64,000 nucleotides of DNA from Cytophagaceae bacterium (GCA_016722655.1 JADKIR010000004.1:2418001-2482000); one strand, 5' to 3'; numbered from the stretch's first letter, positions 1 to 9,851 are shown. Translations and numbers: made by a program. Notes: generated by a model not told the origin, from the sequence alone.

Positions 1-1271
1 ACGTGAGAATGGCCCTGGGAGGCGTTCATGATGAAGCCGAGATTCGTGGTCACAGAAAGACCTATATTGGAGCGATGCCCGGCAAAGTGATTCAGAATAT
101 TCAGAAAGCGAAAACGGGAAATCCGGTTTTTGTACTGGATGAAATAGATAAAATTTCAAGAGACCACAGAGGTGATCCTTCTAGTGCATTGCTTGAAGTG
201 CTTGATCCTGAACAAAATATCGCTTTTAAAGACAATTATCTCGAAGTAGAATACGACCTTTCTAAAGTGCTTTTTATTGCAACTGCCAATTCACTCGATA
301 CCATTCAGCATGCCTTGCGTGACAGAATGGAGATTATTGAGCTCAGTGGCTATACGGTGGAAGAAAAAATGGAGATTGCCAAAAGACATTTGCTTCCAAA
401 ACAAATCGAAGCACATGGTTTGGGCCAGGGAATGATTAAACTTACCAACGGAGCCATTGTAAAGGTTATTGAAGGCTACACCCGGGAATCAGGAGTACGG
501 AGCCTTGAACATAAAATAGGCTCAGTGGTAAGGAAAATAGCCAAATCCATTGCCATGGACGAAACTTATAATCCGGTAATAAAAGAGGCCGATGTGGTAC
601 GATTGCTGGGTCAACCAATTTTTGACAAAGATTTATACGAAGGGAATGCCCTTGCTGGCGTAGTTACTGGGCTTGCCTGGACACCGGTTGGTGGAGATAT
701 TTTGTTTATTGAATCTAACCTTAGTAAAGGAAAAGGTCAGCTTACACTTTCAGGTCAACTGGGAGATGTGATGAAAGAGTCGGCAGTTACGGCACTTTCT
801 TATTTAAAATCACATGCCGATAATGTAGGAATAGATTATAGAATATTTTCGCACTACGATTTGCATATCCATGTACCCCAAGGAGCAGTACCAAAAGATG
901 GTCCTTCGGCAGGAATTACTATGTTAACCTCTATGGCCTCAATTTTTACTCAGAGGAGAATAAAGAAAGACATCGCCATGACCGGCGAAATTACCCTAAG
1001 AGGAAAAGTGCTTCCAGTAGGTGGCATTAAAGAGAAAATACTTGCAGCCAAAAGGGCTAATATCAAGGAAATAATCATGTGCTACAAAAACCGCAAAGAC
1101 GTGGAAGAGATAGGGGAGGAATATACCAAAGGCCTTACTTTCCACTATGTCGATTTTGTTGAAGAAGTTTTGGAAGTGGCACTAATGAATGAAAAAGTAA
1201 AGAATCCTATTGTATTTAGTTTTCCTGAAGAAAAAAGTAAAGAACTTTCGTCAGTAATGACACTTCAATAA
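1..1271 (+). CDS. lon: Lon protease (ATP-dependent), 3' part of gene, 5' end outside window
   Basis: This is the C-terminal part of the AAA+ protease Lon, which unfolds and degrades damaged and regulatory cytoplasmic proteins. The reading frame enters from the left edge (first full codon at base 3). The fragment begins inside the ATPase domain: Walker B (VFVLDEIDKI, about residues 42-51) is visible, then the helical domain. The proteolytic domain follows with the GPSAG serine motif (S302 of the fragment) and the GGIKEK motif whose second lysine (K345) completes the Ser-Lys dyad. The serine-lysine spacing of 43 residues matches E. coli Lon. Walker A and the N-terminal substrate domain lie upstream of the window. 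A strong hairpin terminator follows the stop codon. Confidence 0.97.
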   Translation, partial: VRMALGGVHDEAEIRGHRKTYIGAMPGKVIQNIQKAKTGNPVFVLDEIDKISRDHRGDPSSALLEVLDPEQNIAFKDNYLEVEYDLSKVLFIATANSLDTIQHALRDRMEIIELSGYTVEEKMEIAKRHLLPKQIEAHGLGQGMIKLTNGAIVKVIEGYTRESGVRSLEHKIGSVVRKIAKSIAMDETYNPVIKEADVVRLLGQPIFDKDLYEGNALAGVVTGLAWTPVGGDILFIESNLSKGKGQLTLSGQLGDVMKESAVTALSYLKSHADNVGIDYRIFSHYDLHIHVPQGAVPKDGPSAGITMLTSMASIFTQRRIKKDIAMTGEITLRGKVLPVGGIKEKILAAKRANIKEIIMCYKNRKDVEEIGEEYTKGLTFHYVDFVEEVLEVALMNEKVKNPIVFSFPEEKSKELSSVMTLQ

Positions 1272-1278
1272 AGAAAAA

Positions 1279-1307
1279 GCGACAAGTCAATAACCTGTCG
1301 CTTTTTT
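1279..1307 (+). terminator. Rho-independent terminator of lon
   Basis: Stem GCGACA (1279-1284) pairs with TGTCGC (1296-1301), followed by six T. It lies 7 bp after the lon stop codon and faces the convergent gene at 1323. Confidence 0.8.
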
Positions 1308-1322
1308 GTTTTATTAATCAAT

Positions 1323-2408
1323 TTATTCGTATTCGGCATAGAGCCTTCCGTTGGATGTCTGTAAAAAGTCTTCAAATCGGATATCTTCTTGCTTCAGAAA
1401 GCCTTTTTGTGGTAGCTTCCCATCAGCAACCATTTCCACTACACCGGCAATTCCCGCAGCGGTAGTCCAGGAGATTGCCCTCCAATGAACACCATCAATT
1501 TCTATTGGATTAAATGCTCTATAGTATTCCTCCCGGCCAATTTTGTTGTTTTTCCATCCTTCTACTACAGCGTAAACATAAACTACGTCGTCCTGAACAG
1601 GCGGCTTAGCATTGGTCAGAATTCGTTCCAGGTCTTCTCTTTCTTCTTTCATTATTAATTCATAAAGAAGAAATTTCATAAGCTTGGCATGTCCAGGGTA
1701 CCGCATGGTTTTATAGTTAAGTGTATCTACTTTACCTTCGTAAGTTTCACACATAGTTCCCAAGCCTCCGGATGTGCTGAAAGCTTCAAATTCCTGCCCT
1801 CCGATGTAGATTTTCTCGAGACCATCCAATGCCGGTACCATTTTTTTTATTCCATTGTGAATCACTTCACAATCATTAATGTATTCGTTTATAACTCCAG
1901 CTGGTGACCAGGTAAACGAATAACCCAGCAAACCATTGGGAAATTGCGGTAAAGCCCCAACACGAAGCTCAATATCCCGGAGTTTATCAAATCTTCCACA
2001 AAGGTCTGCTCCAACTATACCTATAAATCCAGGTGCGAGACCACATTGGGGTGCCATCAGGCCCTTAGAAGTCTTGGCAAGTTCTCTGATAGTATTGGTG
2101 GTTGAAACGTCCTCTGTAAGGTCAAAATAGTGTAAGCCTTTTTTATGAGCCACCGAAGCGATGGTTTTGTTGAGATAAAATGGCATGCAACTTACCACTG
2201 CTTCGTAGTTTTCAAAAGTTTTTTCAAGAAATTCCCTGTCTGAGCTGTCACCTTGAATCACTTCAAAAGGTAATTGCAGATCATAATGGGGTGGATTTTT
2301 GTCGAGACCGGTTACTTTAAATCTTTTAGAAAGTAAAATTCCGACCAAAGAACCTACTTTACCCATACCGATAACCAGCACGGCAGAGCCTTCAGAGAAA
2401 GTTCCCAT
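1323..2408 (-). CDS. Saccharopine dehydrogenase family NAD(P)-binding protein
   Basis: This 361-residue protein starts with a Rossmann nucleotide-binding loop (VIGMGKVGSLVG, residues 12-23), followed by an acidic residue in LDKNP that would contact the cofactor ribose. The rest matches the saccharopine dehydrogenase/Lys9-like fold, including a C-terminal dimerisation domain (residues about 125-330). Family members are reductases in lysine or carboxyspermidine metabolism. The substrate here cannot be read from sequence, and no lysine or polyamine genes are adjacent. It converges on lon. The ATG start at 2408 lies 14 codon-equivalents before the nucleotide-binding loop, as usual for the family. 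Confidence 0.85.
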   Translation of the reverse strand: MGTFSEGSAVLVIGMGKVGSLVGILLSKRFKVTGLDKNPPHYDLQLPFEVIQGDSSDREFLEKTFENYEAVVSCMPFYLNKTIASVAHKKGLHYFDLTEDVSTTNTIRELAKTSKGLMAPQCGLAPGFIGIVGADLCGRFDKLRDIELRVGALPQFPNGLLGYSFTWSPAGVINEYINDCEVIHNGIKKMVPALDGLEKIYIGGQEFEAFSTSGGLGTMCETYEGKVDTLNYKTMRYPGHAKLMKFLLYELIMKEEREDLERILTNAKPPVQDDVVYVYAVVEGWKNNKIGREEYYRAFNPIEIDGVHWRAISWTTAAGIAGVVEMVADGKLPQKGFLKQEDIRFEDFLQTSNGRLYAEYE

Positions 2409-2657
2409 AATTTATAGTTTGTAATGATGATGAAAAGTGTATTGCGACGTTCCGCAAAAAAAGAAAACAAAGAAGGGTCAGAACCTATAATCAGGAACAA
2501 AAGAACACGCACTGCGAAGGTAGGCGAGTCTGGCCAGATAATAATGGAGGTCAGTAAACAATAATTTAAAGGTTAGTTTTGCGAATTTAATAATTTTTTT
2601 TAAAAAAGAAGGTATTACAAAAAAAAAGTACGAAATAATCTGTGCCGGATAGCTAAC

Positions 2658-2984
2658 TTAAACCGAAAAACTTTCACCACAACCACAGGTTCGGGTGGCA
2701 TTTGGGTTTTTAAACTGAAAACCTTTGCCATTAAGACCGTCAGAGAAATCAAGTTCTGTACCTATCAGATATAAAAGACTTTTTTTGTCAACAAAAATTT
2801 TCACTCCTTTGTCCTCAAATACATGATCATTGGGTTGTTCGGAGGCATCAAATGCCAAATCATACATCAAACCGGAACATCCGCCGCCTTCCACGGCAAC
2901 TCTAATGCCATATCCCTCGGTTTTACCTTCTTTTTGCTGTAGTTCGAGAATTTTATTTTTAGCTTGATCTGAAACAACTATCAT
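2658..2984 (-). CDS. Iron-sulfur carrier protein, HesB/IscA/SufA family
   Basis: A 108-residue A-type carrier that receives Fe-S clusters from a scaffold (Suf or Isc) and passes them to apoproteins in the cytoplasm. The three signature cysteines are present: C36 in GGGCSG and the C-terminal C100-G-C102 pair. Length is typical. It is divergent from the hydrolase gene at 3042 with 57 bp between starts. The SufB scaffold gene is far away at 40 kb, so the Fe-S genes are dispersed here. Whether it corresponds to ErpA, SufA or IscA cannot be decided from sequence alone, so no symbol is given. Confidence 0.93.
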   Translation of the reverse strand: MIVVSDQAKNKILELQQKEGKTEGYGIRVAVEGGGCSGLMYDLAFDASEQPNDHVFEDKGVKIFVDKKSLLYLIGTELDFSDGLNGKGFQFKNPNATRTCGCGESFSV

Positions 2985-3041
2985 CCTGATTCAATTTTAT
3001 CTTAACTTTATATTTAACTTCAATTCATAATTAAAAGTTTC

Positions 3042-3665
3042 ATGGCTTCTTCATTAAAATCAAAACGAAAACTAGATAAGCTATATCCTGCAAAAGACCC
3101 GGAAACAAATTATCGATTTTATGAAAACAAACGAGAGGAATTCAAAACCGGTGACCTTTTGTTTTTTTCGGGGAATCACTGGCTTTCGGGCCTGATAAGA
3201 TGGCGTAGTAAAAGTGCCTGGAGTCATGTGGGTATGGTTCTGAGGATCGATGAAATGGACAGGGTGTTTTTGGTGGAAAGCACACTTGAAAATGGTGTCA
3301 GGCTTTTACCATTATCTTTTGTGTTTCGCGATTATGGGGGAGATGAAAAACCGTATGATGGTCGGGTGGCATGGACGAGGCATGATTATCTGACCCAAAA
3401 TCCCGGATTCTCTAAGAAACTCAAAGAGTTTTGTATGGATAATCTTTCCAAGCAATATGACCGGAAAGAGTATTGGCGGATACTTTGGCGTACATTTATC
3501 GGAAGAAAAAAGTTCTTTTCAGACGACAAATACACCTGTGCGGAGTTTATATTGGAAGCATATAAATATTCAAATATTGAGCTCCCCAAAGAAAAAGGCG
3601 TTTTTATTAGTCCGGGTGCATTTTGGAGCATTAAAGATTTGGAATTAATAAGTATTTTAATTTGA
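3042..3665 (+). CDS. YiiX/YebB-like permuted NlpC/P60 (papain-fold) hydrolase
   Basis: The 207-residue protein has the circularly permuted papain-like arrangement of the YaeF/YiiX group. The catalytic histidine comes first (WSHVGMV, H62) and the cysteine second (YTCAEFI, C166), the reverse of normal NlpC/P60 order. A typical GDLLFFSG strand precedes the histidine. Family members are thought to be amidases or thioesterases acting on peptidoglycan or lipid, but the substrate is unknown. No signal peptide is visible; the N-terminus is lysine-rich, suggesting a cytoplasmic enzyme. It converges with the DUF5686 gene, with 9 bp between stop codons. Confidence 0.78.
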   Translation: MASSLKSKRKLDKLYPAKDPETNYRFYENKREEFKTGDLLFFSGNHWLSGLIRWRSKSAWSHVGMVLRIDEMDRVFLVESTLENGVRLLPLSFVFRDYGGDEKPYDGRVAWTRHDYLTQNPGFSKKLKEFCMDNLSKQYDRKEYWRILWRTFIGRKKFFSDDKYTCAEFILEAYKYSNIELPKEKGVFISPGAFWSIKDLELISILI

Positions 3666-3674
3666 CGAATTTCT

Positions 3675-6191
3675 TTAAAAAGGTACAAAATTGAAGTTTG
3701 GTAATACTTTGTAAATGATTTTTGTATTTTTTTCTCCGAAATACGTAGCTGAAATATTGGCTCCTATTCCAAGTTTTATTCCAAAAATATTAAAAACCAA
3801 GATATTCTTTACTTGCAACTGACTTTCAAGAATTGCCTTTTTGATTCCCGTAATTTTTTGATTATCAATTAAAATGTCTGTTTGATTGAGTTTTGTCCAG
3901 GCAACTTTCTGACCTAGAGCAAATTGAGGTCGAAACCATTTGGAACGGGTTTTTAATAAAATATTTTCAAAATCATGAAGCCATCCCGTTGTAATATATT
4001 GATTGTAGCTGGTTTCAGTTAAGGGTAAACCTAAAAATCCATCAGAATTGCTCCCCGAAAAAAGATTGAGTGGCGTGGCCAGATTGTTAAACAGAAAAGG
4101 GAAAGGTATTTTACCGGTTGAGTACCCTGCCGACAGATTTACATAGCTCTTTCCAATTCTTTTAGTTTTGAATTGTTGTATTATTATTAAATTGGTTTTA
4201 TAAAAATTTTCATTGCCGGAATTATTTGGCCTGTAAAAACTATAGTTGAATCTTAAAACCGGAAAATTCTGAATGATTTGCGTTTCCATAAAGCCAATCC
4301 TGTTTATTTTTTCCTTAAATGCAAAACGCAAACTGATACCGGAAATATGATGTTCAAACTGTTTTGTGTTGCCATCAGCTATTACATAGTTTAATGGAAT
4401 CCTTCTTTCAAATTCCTGAAAAAGCCTGATTTGTGTATAATTAAAGGGTTTAAAAAACAACCCTACTCCTGATTTTTTATATTCATCGAGCCAATATTTT
4501 CCGGTACCCAGATTTAAACTTGCTGGTACTGGATACATTATATTTGGCAATAATATTGGATTTTGTCCGGGTCTTTGGATGTCTTTTGAGTGGTAAACCT
4601 CAAATTTGTTATACCGGTCCCTGGTAATATGAAAAGCCGCATTAAGATTATATTTAAAAGACTTGTCTTTAAAGCCATAGCCACCTGAGGCAAAGATTTT
4701 GAATCGTGGATTATTTGTCATTTTGTTTTGAATTCCGATTGCCGGTCTCAAAAAATCATGCTGATTTAACATGGATTGATTAGTAAGGATATCTATTTTA
4801 CCTGCTGGAATCACTCCCTGCAACAAAGGCATAATAATTTTCATTCCGGGTTCTATCAGATCCTTTATTATAGGTTTTTCGCCTGTTTTTTTTGCGTTTT
4901 GGTATGTTCTAATTTCATCAGACGTCAGGCCGTTAGGGCGATATTTTTCGAATTGTTCTCTGCTTAAAGTATCAGCACCTGGAAGTACCTGTCGGGTAGT
5001 TCCGTCAAATTGTACTTCAGACCCATCGAAATCCATTTTTAAATTATAAATAAGGATTTCATTATTAAGGTGGAATGTACCCTTTAGTTTAGGTGAAATA
5101 AACCGATATTTGAGGTCAAAATTTCGAATTTGCGGAATCCAGTGGTCGTTTATTTTTTGGTAATGCTGCCTGAGACTAAATCCTACAATCTGACTGGTAT
5201 CAGTGTTGGTAGCCATAATGTCAACGATGGCCCAATCTTGCCGGCTAATATTTATTTTACCTTTTAGGGTGTTTTGGTTTCCTGCTTTTTTTGAAAAAAA
5301 ATCAATCACAAATAGGCTGTCATTTCCTAAATTGACCGTATCTGTGATTTCAAGGTCATAAAGGGGAAAATAACCCGGAAAGATAGGGTTAAAATAGTAT
5401 CTGATATTGTTGAGCTCATTGAGACCACCTGCTGCCATCAGGTTGTTGAGGTTAAGCTGGAAGTCTTTATTATAGAAACTAAAGGGGTTAACCTCTGGAT
5501 TTACAGCCAAATCAAGCGGAAAATATTTAGGATAAGAAGAGACTGACTTTTCTACAATTTCCTTTCTGATATGTTTTTTCTGAAAAAGGTGACCAAGGTT
5601 TTCCAAAAGGATTACATTCCCATTGCGTGGACCCCTAAGTGTATCTTTAATTTCAATGTAAGCGTTTTCGATATCCAGTTTATATTTTGAATAGATGTCA
5701 GCTTTAAATCTTTCAATATTTTCAGGCTTGTTTTTCTCGGCGTTTTGCCATACTTTTTTCAGTATAATTTCTGCAGGATTCTCACCGGGTCTGATAGTAA
5801 GTTCTTGTAAGTTATTGGAGGGTTTAAGTCTGAATACCAAAAAGTTATCGCCTGATGTTGAGATGGTTTCTGATTCAAAACCTACGCTTGAAGCCGTAAG
5901 TTGAAGGTTTTTTTGTTTGGAAATCAATTTAAATCTTCCCAAAGAGTCTGCTTGAATCCCTATGAGCCGGGTTTTATCCTGTACATTGGCAAAAGGAATG
6001 GGTTTGCTATCGTTTTTTGATAAAACTATACCTTCAATAGTATGCTGAGCGTTTGTAGGAAAATTAAATAGCAAGAATATTATCAAAACAATATTTGCCT
6101 GGTTTAAGACAAACTTATCAATGATCGGATAGAGCAGTTTTGGTTTTTGTAGAAATGGACTCAACAATTTTTTCGATATATTTAAAACCAT
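3675..6191 (-). CDS. DUF5686 outer-membrane protein with N-terminal carboxypeptidase-regulatory-like domain
   Basis: A large secreted protein of about 838 residues. After a hydrophobic segment ending in an Ala-Gln cleavage-like site (PTNAQ) comes a carboxypeptidase-regulatory-like beta domain (IEGIVLSKNDSKPIPFANV onward), then a long DUF5686 region rich in aromatic-ending beta strands and ending in F, as outer-membrane barrels do. The start is uncertain: a GTG at 6227 and an ATG at 6191 both lie inside the upstream glycosyltransferase frame, and a TTG about 13 codons before the cleavage site would give a more ordinary signal peptide. I give the ATG. Function of DUF5686 is unknown; it is common in Bacteroidota and may have a surface role. 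Confidence 0.75.
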   Translation of the reverse strand: MVLNISKKLLSPFLQKPKLLYPIIDKFVLNQANIVLIIFLLFNFPTNAQHTIEGIVLSKNDSKPIPFANVQDKTRLIGIQADSLGRFKLISKQKNLQLTASSVGFESETISTSGDNFLVFRLKPSNNLQELTIRPGENPAEIILKKVWQNAEKNKPENIERFKADIYSKYKLDIENAYIEIKDTLRGPRNGNVILLENLGHLFQKKHIRKEIVEKSVSSYPKYFPLDLAVNPEVNPFSFYNKDFQLNLNNLMAAGGLNELNNIRYYFNPIFPGYFPLYDLEITDTVNLGNDSLFVIDFFSKKAGNQNTLKGKINISRQDWAIVDIMATNTDTSQIVGFSLRQHYQKINDHWIPQIRNFDLKYRFISPKLKGTFHLNNEILIYNLKMDFDGSEVQFDGTTRQVLPGADTLSREQFEKYRPNGLTSDEIRTYQNAKKTGEKPIIKDLIEPGMKIIMPLLQGVIPAGKIDILTNQSMLNQHDFLRPAIGIQNKMTNNPRFKIFASGGYGFKDKSFKYNLNAAFHITRDRYNKFEVYHSKDIQRPGQNPILLPNIMYPVPASLNLGTGKYWLDEYKKSGVGLFFKPFNYTQIRLFQEFERRIPLNYVIADGNTKQFEHHISGISLRFAFKEKINRIGFMETQIIQNFPVLRFNYSFYRPNNSGNENFYKTNLIIIQQFKTKRIGKSYVNLSAGYSTGKIPFPFLFNNLATPLNLFSGSNSDGFLGLPLTETSYNQYITTGWLHDFENILLKTRSKWFRPQFALGQKVAWTKLNQTDILIDNQKITGIKKAILESQLQVKNILVFNIFGIKLGIGANISATYFGEKNTKIIYKVLPNFNFVPF

Positions 6192-7169
6192 CTCTAAAAC
6201 GGTCTTTTTCAAGTAAAATTGTCTCACAAAAGGCTATGTATCTGATGTATAATAGTTTTTTCTGAGAAATCTCTCCGGTTTTAGGTTTGTAAAATGGCAG
6301 TTGCATAAAGAGGGCAATTCTTTTCCCAATATAATTAAACCACCAAAATTTTCTCAATCTTGAAATTAGGGAGGATGTTCCTGTCTGTTCTTTATAGATT
6401 AAATCGTAAATCAGTGTAAAAACATCTGCCTGTCCGAAACCATAAGTCATGTTTTCCAATCTTTCCCAGGTGATTCTGTTTTGCGTTGTGAAGTGATTAA
6501 AGCTAATTTCGTTTGAATAATAAATTTTATACCCTAATAGTCTGGTAATCAGGCATATTTCTGAGTCATCTCCGGCTGTTTGTTTGTTGCCGATTCTACC
6601 AACACAATAGGGTATCCAATTGGCCTCGTACAGGTCTTCATAAACCTTTTTCGGATGCTCATGCCTGCCCCTGGAACCAGAGCATATTTTGTAACATCAA
6701 CAAAGGCACCCTCGTAGAGTTTACCGATAGCAAATGCCAGCTGATTTTCTTCAAACCAATGAGGCGGAGTTTTCTCAAAATCGCCGGTACCTGCACAACC
6801 TACCAGCCCAATTTCTTCGTTTTTGAAATAATTGTAAGTCTTTGAAATCCAATCTTTTTCTACTCTGTTGTCGTCATCAATAATACACAGAATATCATAT
6901 TTGGCCGCCAGGATACTTGTTTTTCGGGCATATGCCAATCCAACCTTTTCTTCTCTTAGTAATGTTAATGGTACAATTGGATTTTTGGACCAGGTTTGAT
7001 TTACAATTTCATCAGTACTGTCGGTAGAATTATTATCAACTAATATTACTTCCCAATTTAATAATTCAGTATCAATTTGGGCCTGGAGATGCTCCAAAGT
7101 ACCCTGAATAACCTTTTCACTATTATAACAAGCTATTAATACTGATATTCCGTTGGCCATATTAATCAT
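6118..7169 (-). pseudogene. GT2-family glycosyltransferase, frameshifted
   Basis: The N-terminal half (from 7169) is a clear GT-A glycosyltransferase: VLIACYNSE nucleotide-binding strand and CIIDDDNRVE with the metal-binding DDD. The frame runs to a stop at 6549, but translation of the other frame from about 6650 continues the protein without gap (LYEANW, then GDDSEICLITRLLGYKIYY and a W-x-R-L-E-N-M stretch to 6118). The switch falls at a run of five A on the coding strand (6647-6651). One extra A would restore an intact protein of about 350 residues. This is either a recent inactivation or a homopolymer sequencing error. The ATG at 7169 overlaps the upstream gene's stop as ATGA, so the pair is translationally coupled. 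The acceptor is unknown. Confidence 0.85.
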
Positions 7170-8041
7170 TTGAAAAAATTCAGAATCCAATAGTAAAAAT
7201 TAAGTTCAGCCGGCATTTTATCCAAAACGTTTTTAATATTTTTGATTTCTGACAACAATAATTTTCGCGTCCAAAATGCCATTGTGGCTCTTTTTTTCCA
7301 GAACGAAACCCGGTAATTCTCAAATATATATTTTACAATTTGTATACCTTCTATAAATTGTAATCCCTCGCTCTCAGATTTAAATGATACATTGCCAGCG
7401 TGGCGTCTGAAAAAATTCAAACGTTTACTTGTTCTGGTGACTTGATAATGCGGAATTAGCTGTACCCAAAAAAACCAATCACCTGCATATTTCAATTTTC
7501 TGATTTGGTCAAAGTTTACATTTTTAAGCATCACTTTTCTAAATAAAGCACTGCTTGCATTATAAATCAGATTTCCGGCTAAAAATTCATTTTGGATCAA
7601 ACTTAAACCTGACCATGAGTTTTCATCCTCTTCATGTTTAGGTTGATGTATTTCATTTCCATTTTCATCAATCCAGATACTTGGACAGTAGGCAAGTCCT
7701 ACACGTGGCTGATTATCAAGTATTTTAACGAGTTCGGAAAGGAAATTACTTTTAGCAACATCATCACTTTCAGCAATCCAAATATACTCACCTGAGGCCA
7801 TTTGAAGGCCTTTCTCCCATTGCACAAAAGTACTCCCTGAATTTTGGTCGTTTACAACAAATTCTTTGATGCGGTCATCGTTCAGATATTTTTGAATAAG
7901 ACTTGTGCTATGGTCGTGTGAAGCATCATCGAGTATAATTAACTCAAAATCCTGAAATTCCTGAGCTAAAATACTGTCAATCCTTTGTTCAATATATTCC
8001 TGATGATTATAATTGGGAAGTATAATTGTTACTTTGGGCAT
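7166..8041 (-). CDS. GT2-family glycosyltransferase
   Basis: A 291-residue GT-A fold enzyme expected to transfer a sugar from a nucleotide donor to a surface glycan. The first strand is VTIILPNYNHQEYI, followed by LIILDDASHD and the metal-binding WIAESDD (DxD-like) near residue 95. I chose the ATG at 8041 rather than the TTG one codon upstream. It overlaps the following, frameshifted glycosyltransferase by 4 bp and follows the WbsX-like gene, forming a minus-strand glycan cluster. Donor and acceptor cannot be predicted. Upstream, 8045-8188 is A/T-rich with nothing recognisable. Confidence 0.88.
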   Translation of the reverse strand: MPKVTIILPNYNHQEYIEQRIDSILAQEFQDFELIILDDASHDHSTSLIQKYLNDDRIKEFVVNDQNSGSTFVQWEKGLQMASGEYIWIAESDDVAKSNFLSELVKILDNQPRVGLAYCPSIWIDENGNEIHQPKHEEDENSWSGLSLIQNEFLAGNLIYNASSALFRKVMLKNVNFDQIRKLKYAGDWFFWVQLIPHYQVTRTSKRLNFFRRHAGNVSFKSESEGLQFIEGIQIVKYIFENYRVSFWKKRATMAFWTRKLLLSEIKNIKNVLDKMPAELNFYYWILNFFK

Positions 8042-8188
8042 CAATCTGGTCGGTTCTGATTCTAACTTTTTGAAAGTTTATATTATACAAAAATAGCATT
8101 AATTTCTTCCTAAATAAAATCGGAATTAATCAATAATAATCTTTAGATAATTATAAAAATATTAAAATAAATTTCGCTTTAAATATAA

Positions 8189-9271
8189 TTACAAATAATT
8201 AGCCAGAACTTTTTTGGTTTTTTCGAGAAAAGCTTTTCCCCATTTTTGGTCGGGTTCCAGGTGATTTCCTTCGGCCCATTCATTCCAGGCATTTATAAAT
8301 ACAAAATTCTCTTCTTCAGAATAAACCTCCGAAACCTTAAACACGTGCTCAAGCCATTTGGCATAAAGTTCAGGTGTGTGGTCATGCATCAGAAAAGCAT
8401 CTAATTTTTTTCGGGCAGAATTGTCCCACCCCGGCACCACACAATTAAAATGTTTTAAATCTGGTTTTTTTCTGGAAATCATCCTTTCTACCACTTCGGC
8501 ATAATCTATTTTACGGTAGGTTTTTCCAATTGAGAATTTATTCTTAATTCGGTCAACTAAAGAAGGTATGATTTGAAGGTTTTCCCAGTCGGGTTGCCAG
8601 TCCAGCCAAATATCAAATCCTGGCTGGTTTTCATCATTCCATTGCTCCGATTTCGTCTTGATTCCGGCAAGATATATATCTTCAAAACCACATTTTTTTG
8701 CAGTTTCTCTCCATATTTTTATCGTTTCTTTTAGGTCAGGAATGATTTCAGGTTTGTAAAAAATAAAAAACGGTTTTCCCGAAATCCGGATATATCGCTT
8801 GTCAGTAAATACATTTTTACAAAGATACTCAGCATGTGCTGCGTGGTCTCCGGCACTGTATTCCTGCTTCATGAGTACTTCTTTGTCCATGCCATCCCAG
8901 CGGCGAGACCAGTTTTCGTTGGCCCAGCAAAGCATAAATGGGAAATCTGGCTGGCCGCTCTCCAGAATTTTATTTACCGGCGTTTCTAAAAGTCGGTGTC
9001 CATTAAACCAATAATGATAGAAACAAAACCCGGAAATATGGTGAGCCTTGGCCATATCTGCCTGATCAATAAGCGTTTGAAGGAGACGCATGTCGTAAAA
9101 ACCCAGGTCTGCGGGCAAATGTGGTTGGTAATGCCCGGCAAATCTTGGGCGGGCTTTTACCACATTAGTCCATTCCGTAAAACCTTTTCCCCACCACTCA
9201 TCATTCTCACGAATAGGGTGAAATTGCGGTAAAACCACTGCCAGGGCTCTGAGTTTTTTCTTAGGGCTCAA
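8189..9271 (-). CDS. WbsX-like glycoside hydrolase family 99-like protein
   Basis: A 360-residue protein with the WbsX/GH99-like fold: LPQFHPIRENDEWW, GFTEWTNV, HYQPHLPADLGFYD, CFYHYWF, WANENWSRRWDG and C-terminal FINAWNEWAEG are hallmark motifs. Members occur in O-antigen and other surface-polysaccharide clusters, often fused or adjacent to glycosyltransferases; proven activities are few. The start is TTG (no ATG is available before the first conserved motif). A second copy lies at 34704-35783 in another glycan locus on the plus strand. The two share all these motifs but differ in the middle region, so they are diverged paralogues rather than a recent duplication. Confidence 0.88.
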   Translation of the reverse strand: MSPKKKLRALAVVLPQFHPIRENDEWWGKGFTEWTNVVKARPRFAGHYQPHLPADLGFYDMRLLQTLIDQADMAKAHHISGFCFYHYWFNGHRLLETPVNKILESGQPDFPFMLCWANENWSRRWDGMDKEVLMKQEYSAGDHAAHAEYLCKNVFTDKRYIRISGKPFFIFYKPEIIPDLKETIKIWRETAKKCGFEDIYLAGIKTKSEQWNDENQPGFDIWLDWQPDWENLQIIPSLVDRIKNKFSIGKTYRKIDYAEVVERMISRKKPDLKHFNCVVPGWDNSARKKLDAFLMHDHTPELYAKWLEHVFKVSEVYSEEENFVFINAWNEWAEGNHLEPDQKWGKAFLEKTKKVLANYL

Positions 9272-9446
9272 ATCTTTATTTTAGGGATAAAAAATAAAAT
9301 CGCAAAGGTAAGCGATATTATCTTAATTGCGTATTTATGTGTTTTCTATTTCTCCAAAAAAATGGAGTACAAAATTCCAATTTTCACAAATAGACTTCGT
9401 GAAACAATCTGAATCCAAAAATCGAATCAATTGTAAATCGAATCAA

Positions 9447-9851
9447 TCAATTGGGTTTTTCCTGGCAAAGTTCTATCAAAACCCCATTGGTATGTTTTGG
9501 ATGTAAAAAGCACACCAGCTTATTGTCGGCCCCGTTTTTAGGTTCTTTGTTGAGTAATACAAATCCTTCACTTTCAAGTCTTTGCATTTCTGAAAGAATA
9601 TCTGCCACATCAAAAGCTATATGATGTATGCCTTCCCCTTTTTTCTCTATGAATTTTGCAATCGGGCTATCTGGATTGGTGGCTTCAAGCAATTCAATTT
9701 TATTTTCACCAACCTGAAAAAATGAGGTATTTACACCTTCTGATGCCACTGATTCACTTTTGTAAGGTGCTGTGTTAAGGATTTTTGCAAAAATAGGATT
9801 CGATATGGCCAGCTCTTTGACTGCGATACCGATATGTTCGATCTTTCTCAC
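9447..9851 (-). CDS. mce: Methylmalonyl-CoA epimerase (VOC fold)
   Basis: A 134-residue vicinal-oxygen-chelate protein that interconverts (R)- and (S)-methylmalonyl-CoA between propionyl-CoA carboxylase and methylmalonyl-CoA mutase. The two beta-alpha-beta repeats are visible. Candidate metal ligands are H6 (IEHIG), the acidic/amide residue in the KIELLE region, the histidine in GEGIHHIAFDV and the final glutamate in VLIELCQ. Length is standard. The start codon is GTG. It is divergent from mutS and has no mutase or carboxylase genes beside it in the window. Confidence 0.9.
   Translation of the reverse strand: MRKIEHIGIAVKELAISNPIFAKILNTAPYKSESVASEGVNTSFFQVGENKIELLEATNPDSPIAKFIEKKGEGIHHIAFDVADILSEMQRLESEGFVLLNKEPKNGADNKLVCFLHPKHTNGVLIELCQEKPN

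Noticed and set aside
2409..2657. Possible small gene or RNA upstream of the saccharopine-dehydrogenase gene
   Set aside because: A-rich and without a frame, hairpin or repeat I could support.
3386..3688. 100-residue frame opposite the YiiX-like gene
   Set aside because: Antisense to a frame containing the catalytic cysteine motif; no family signal.
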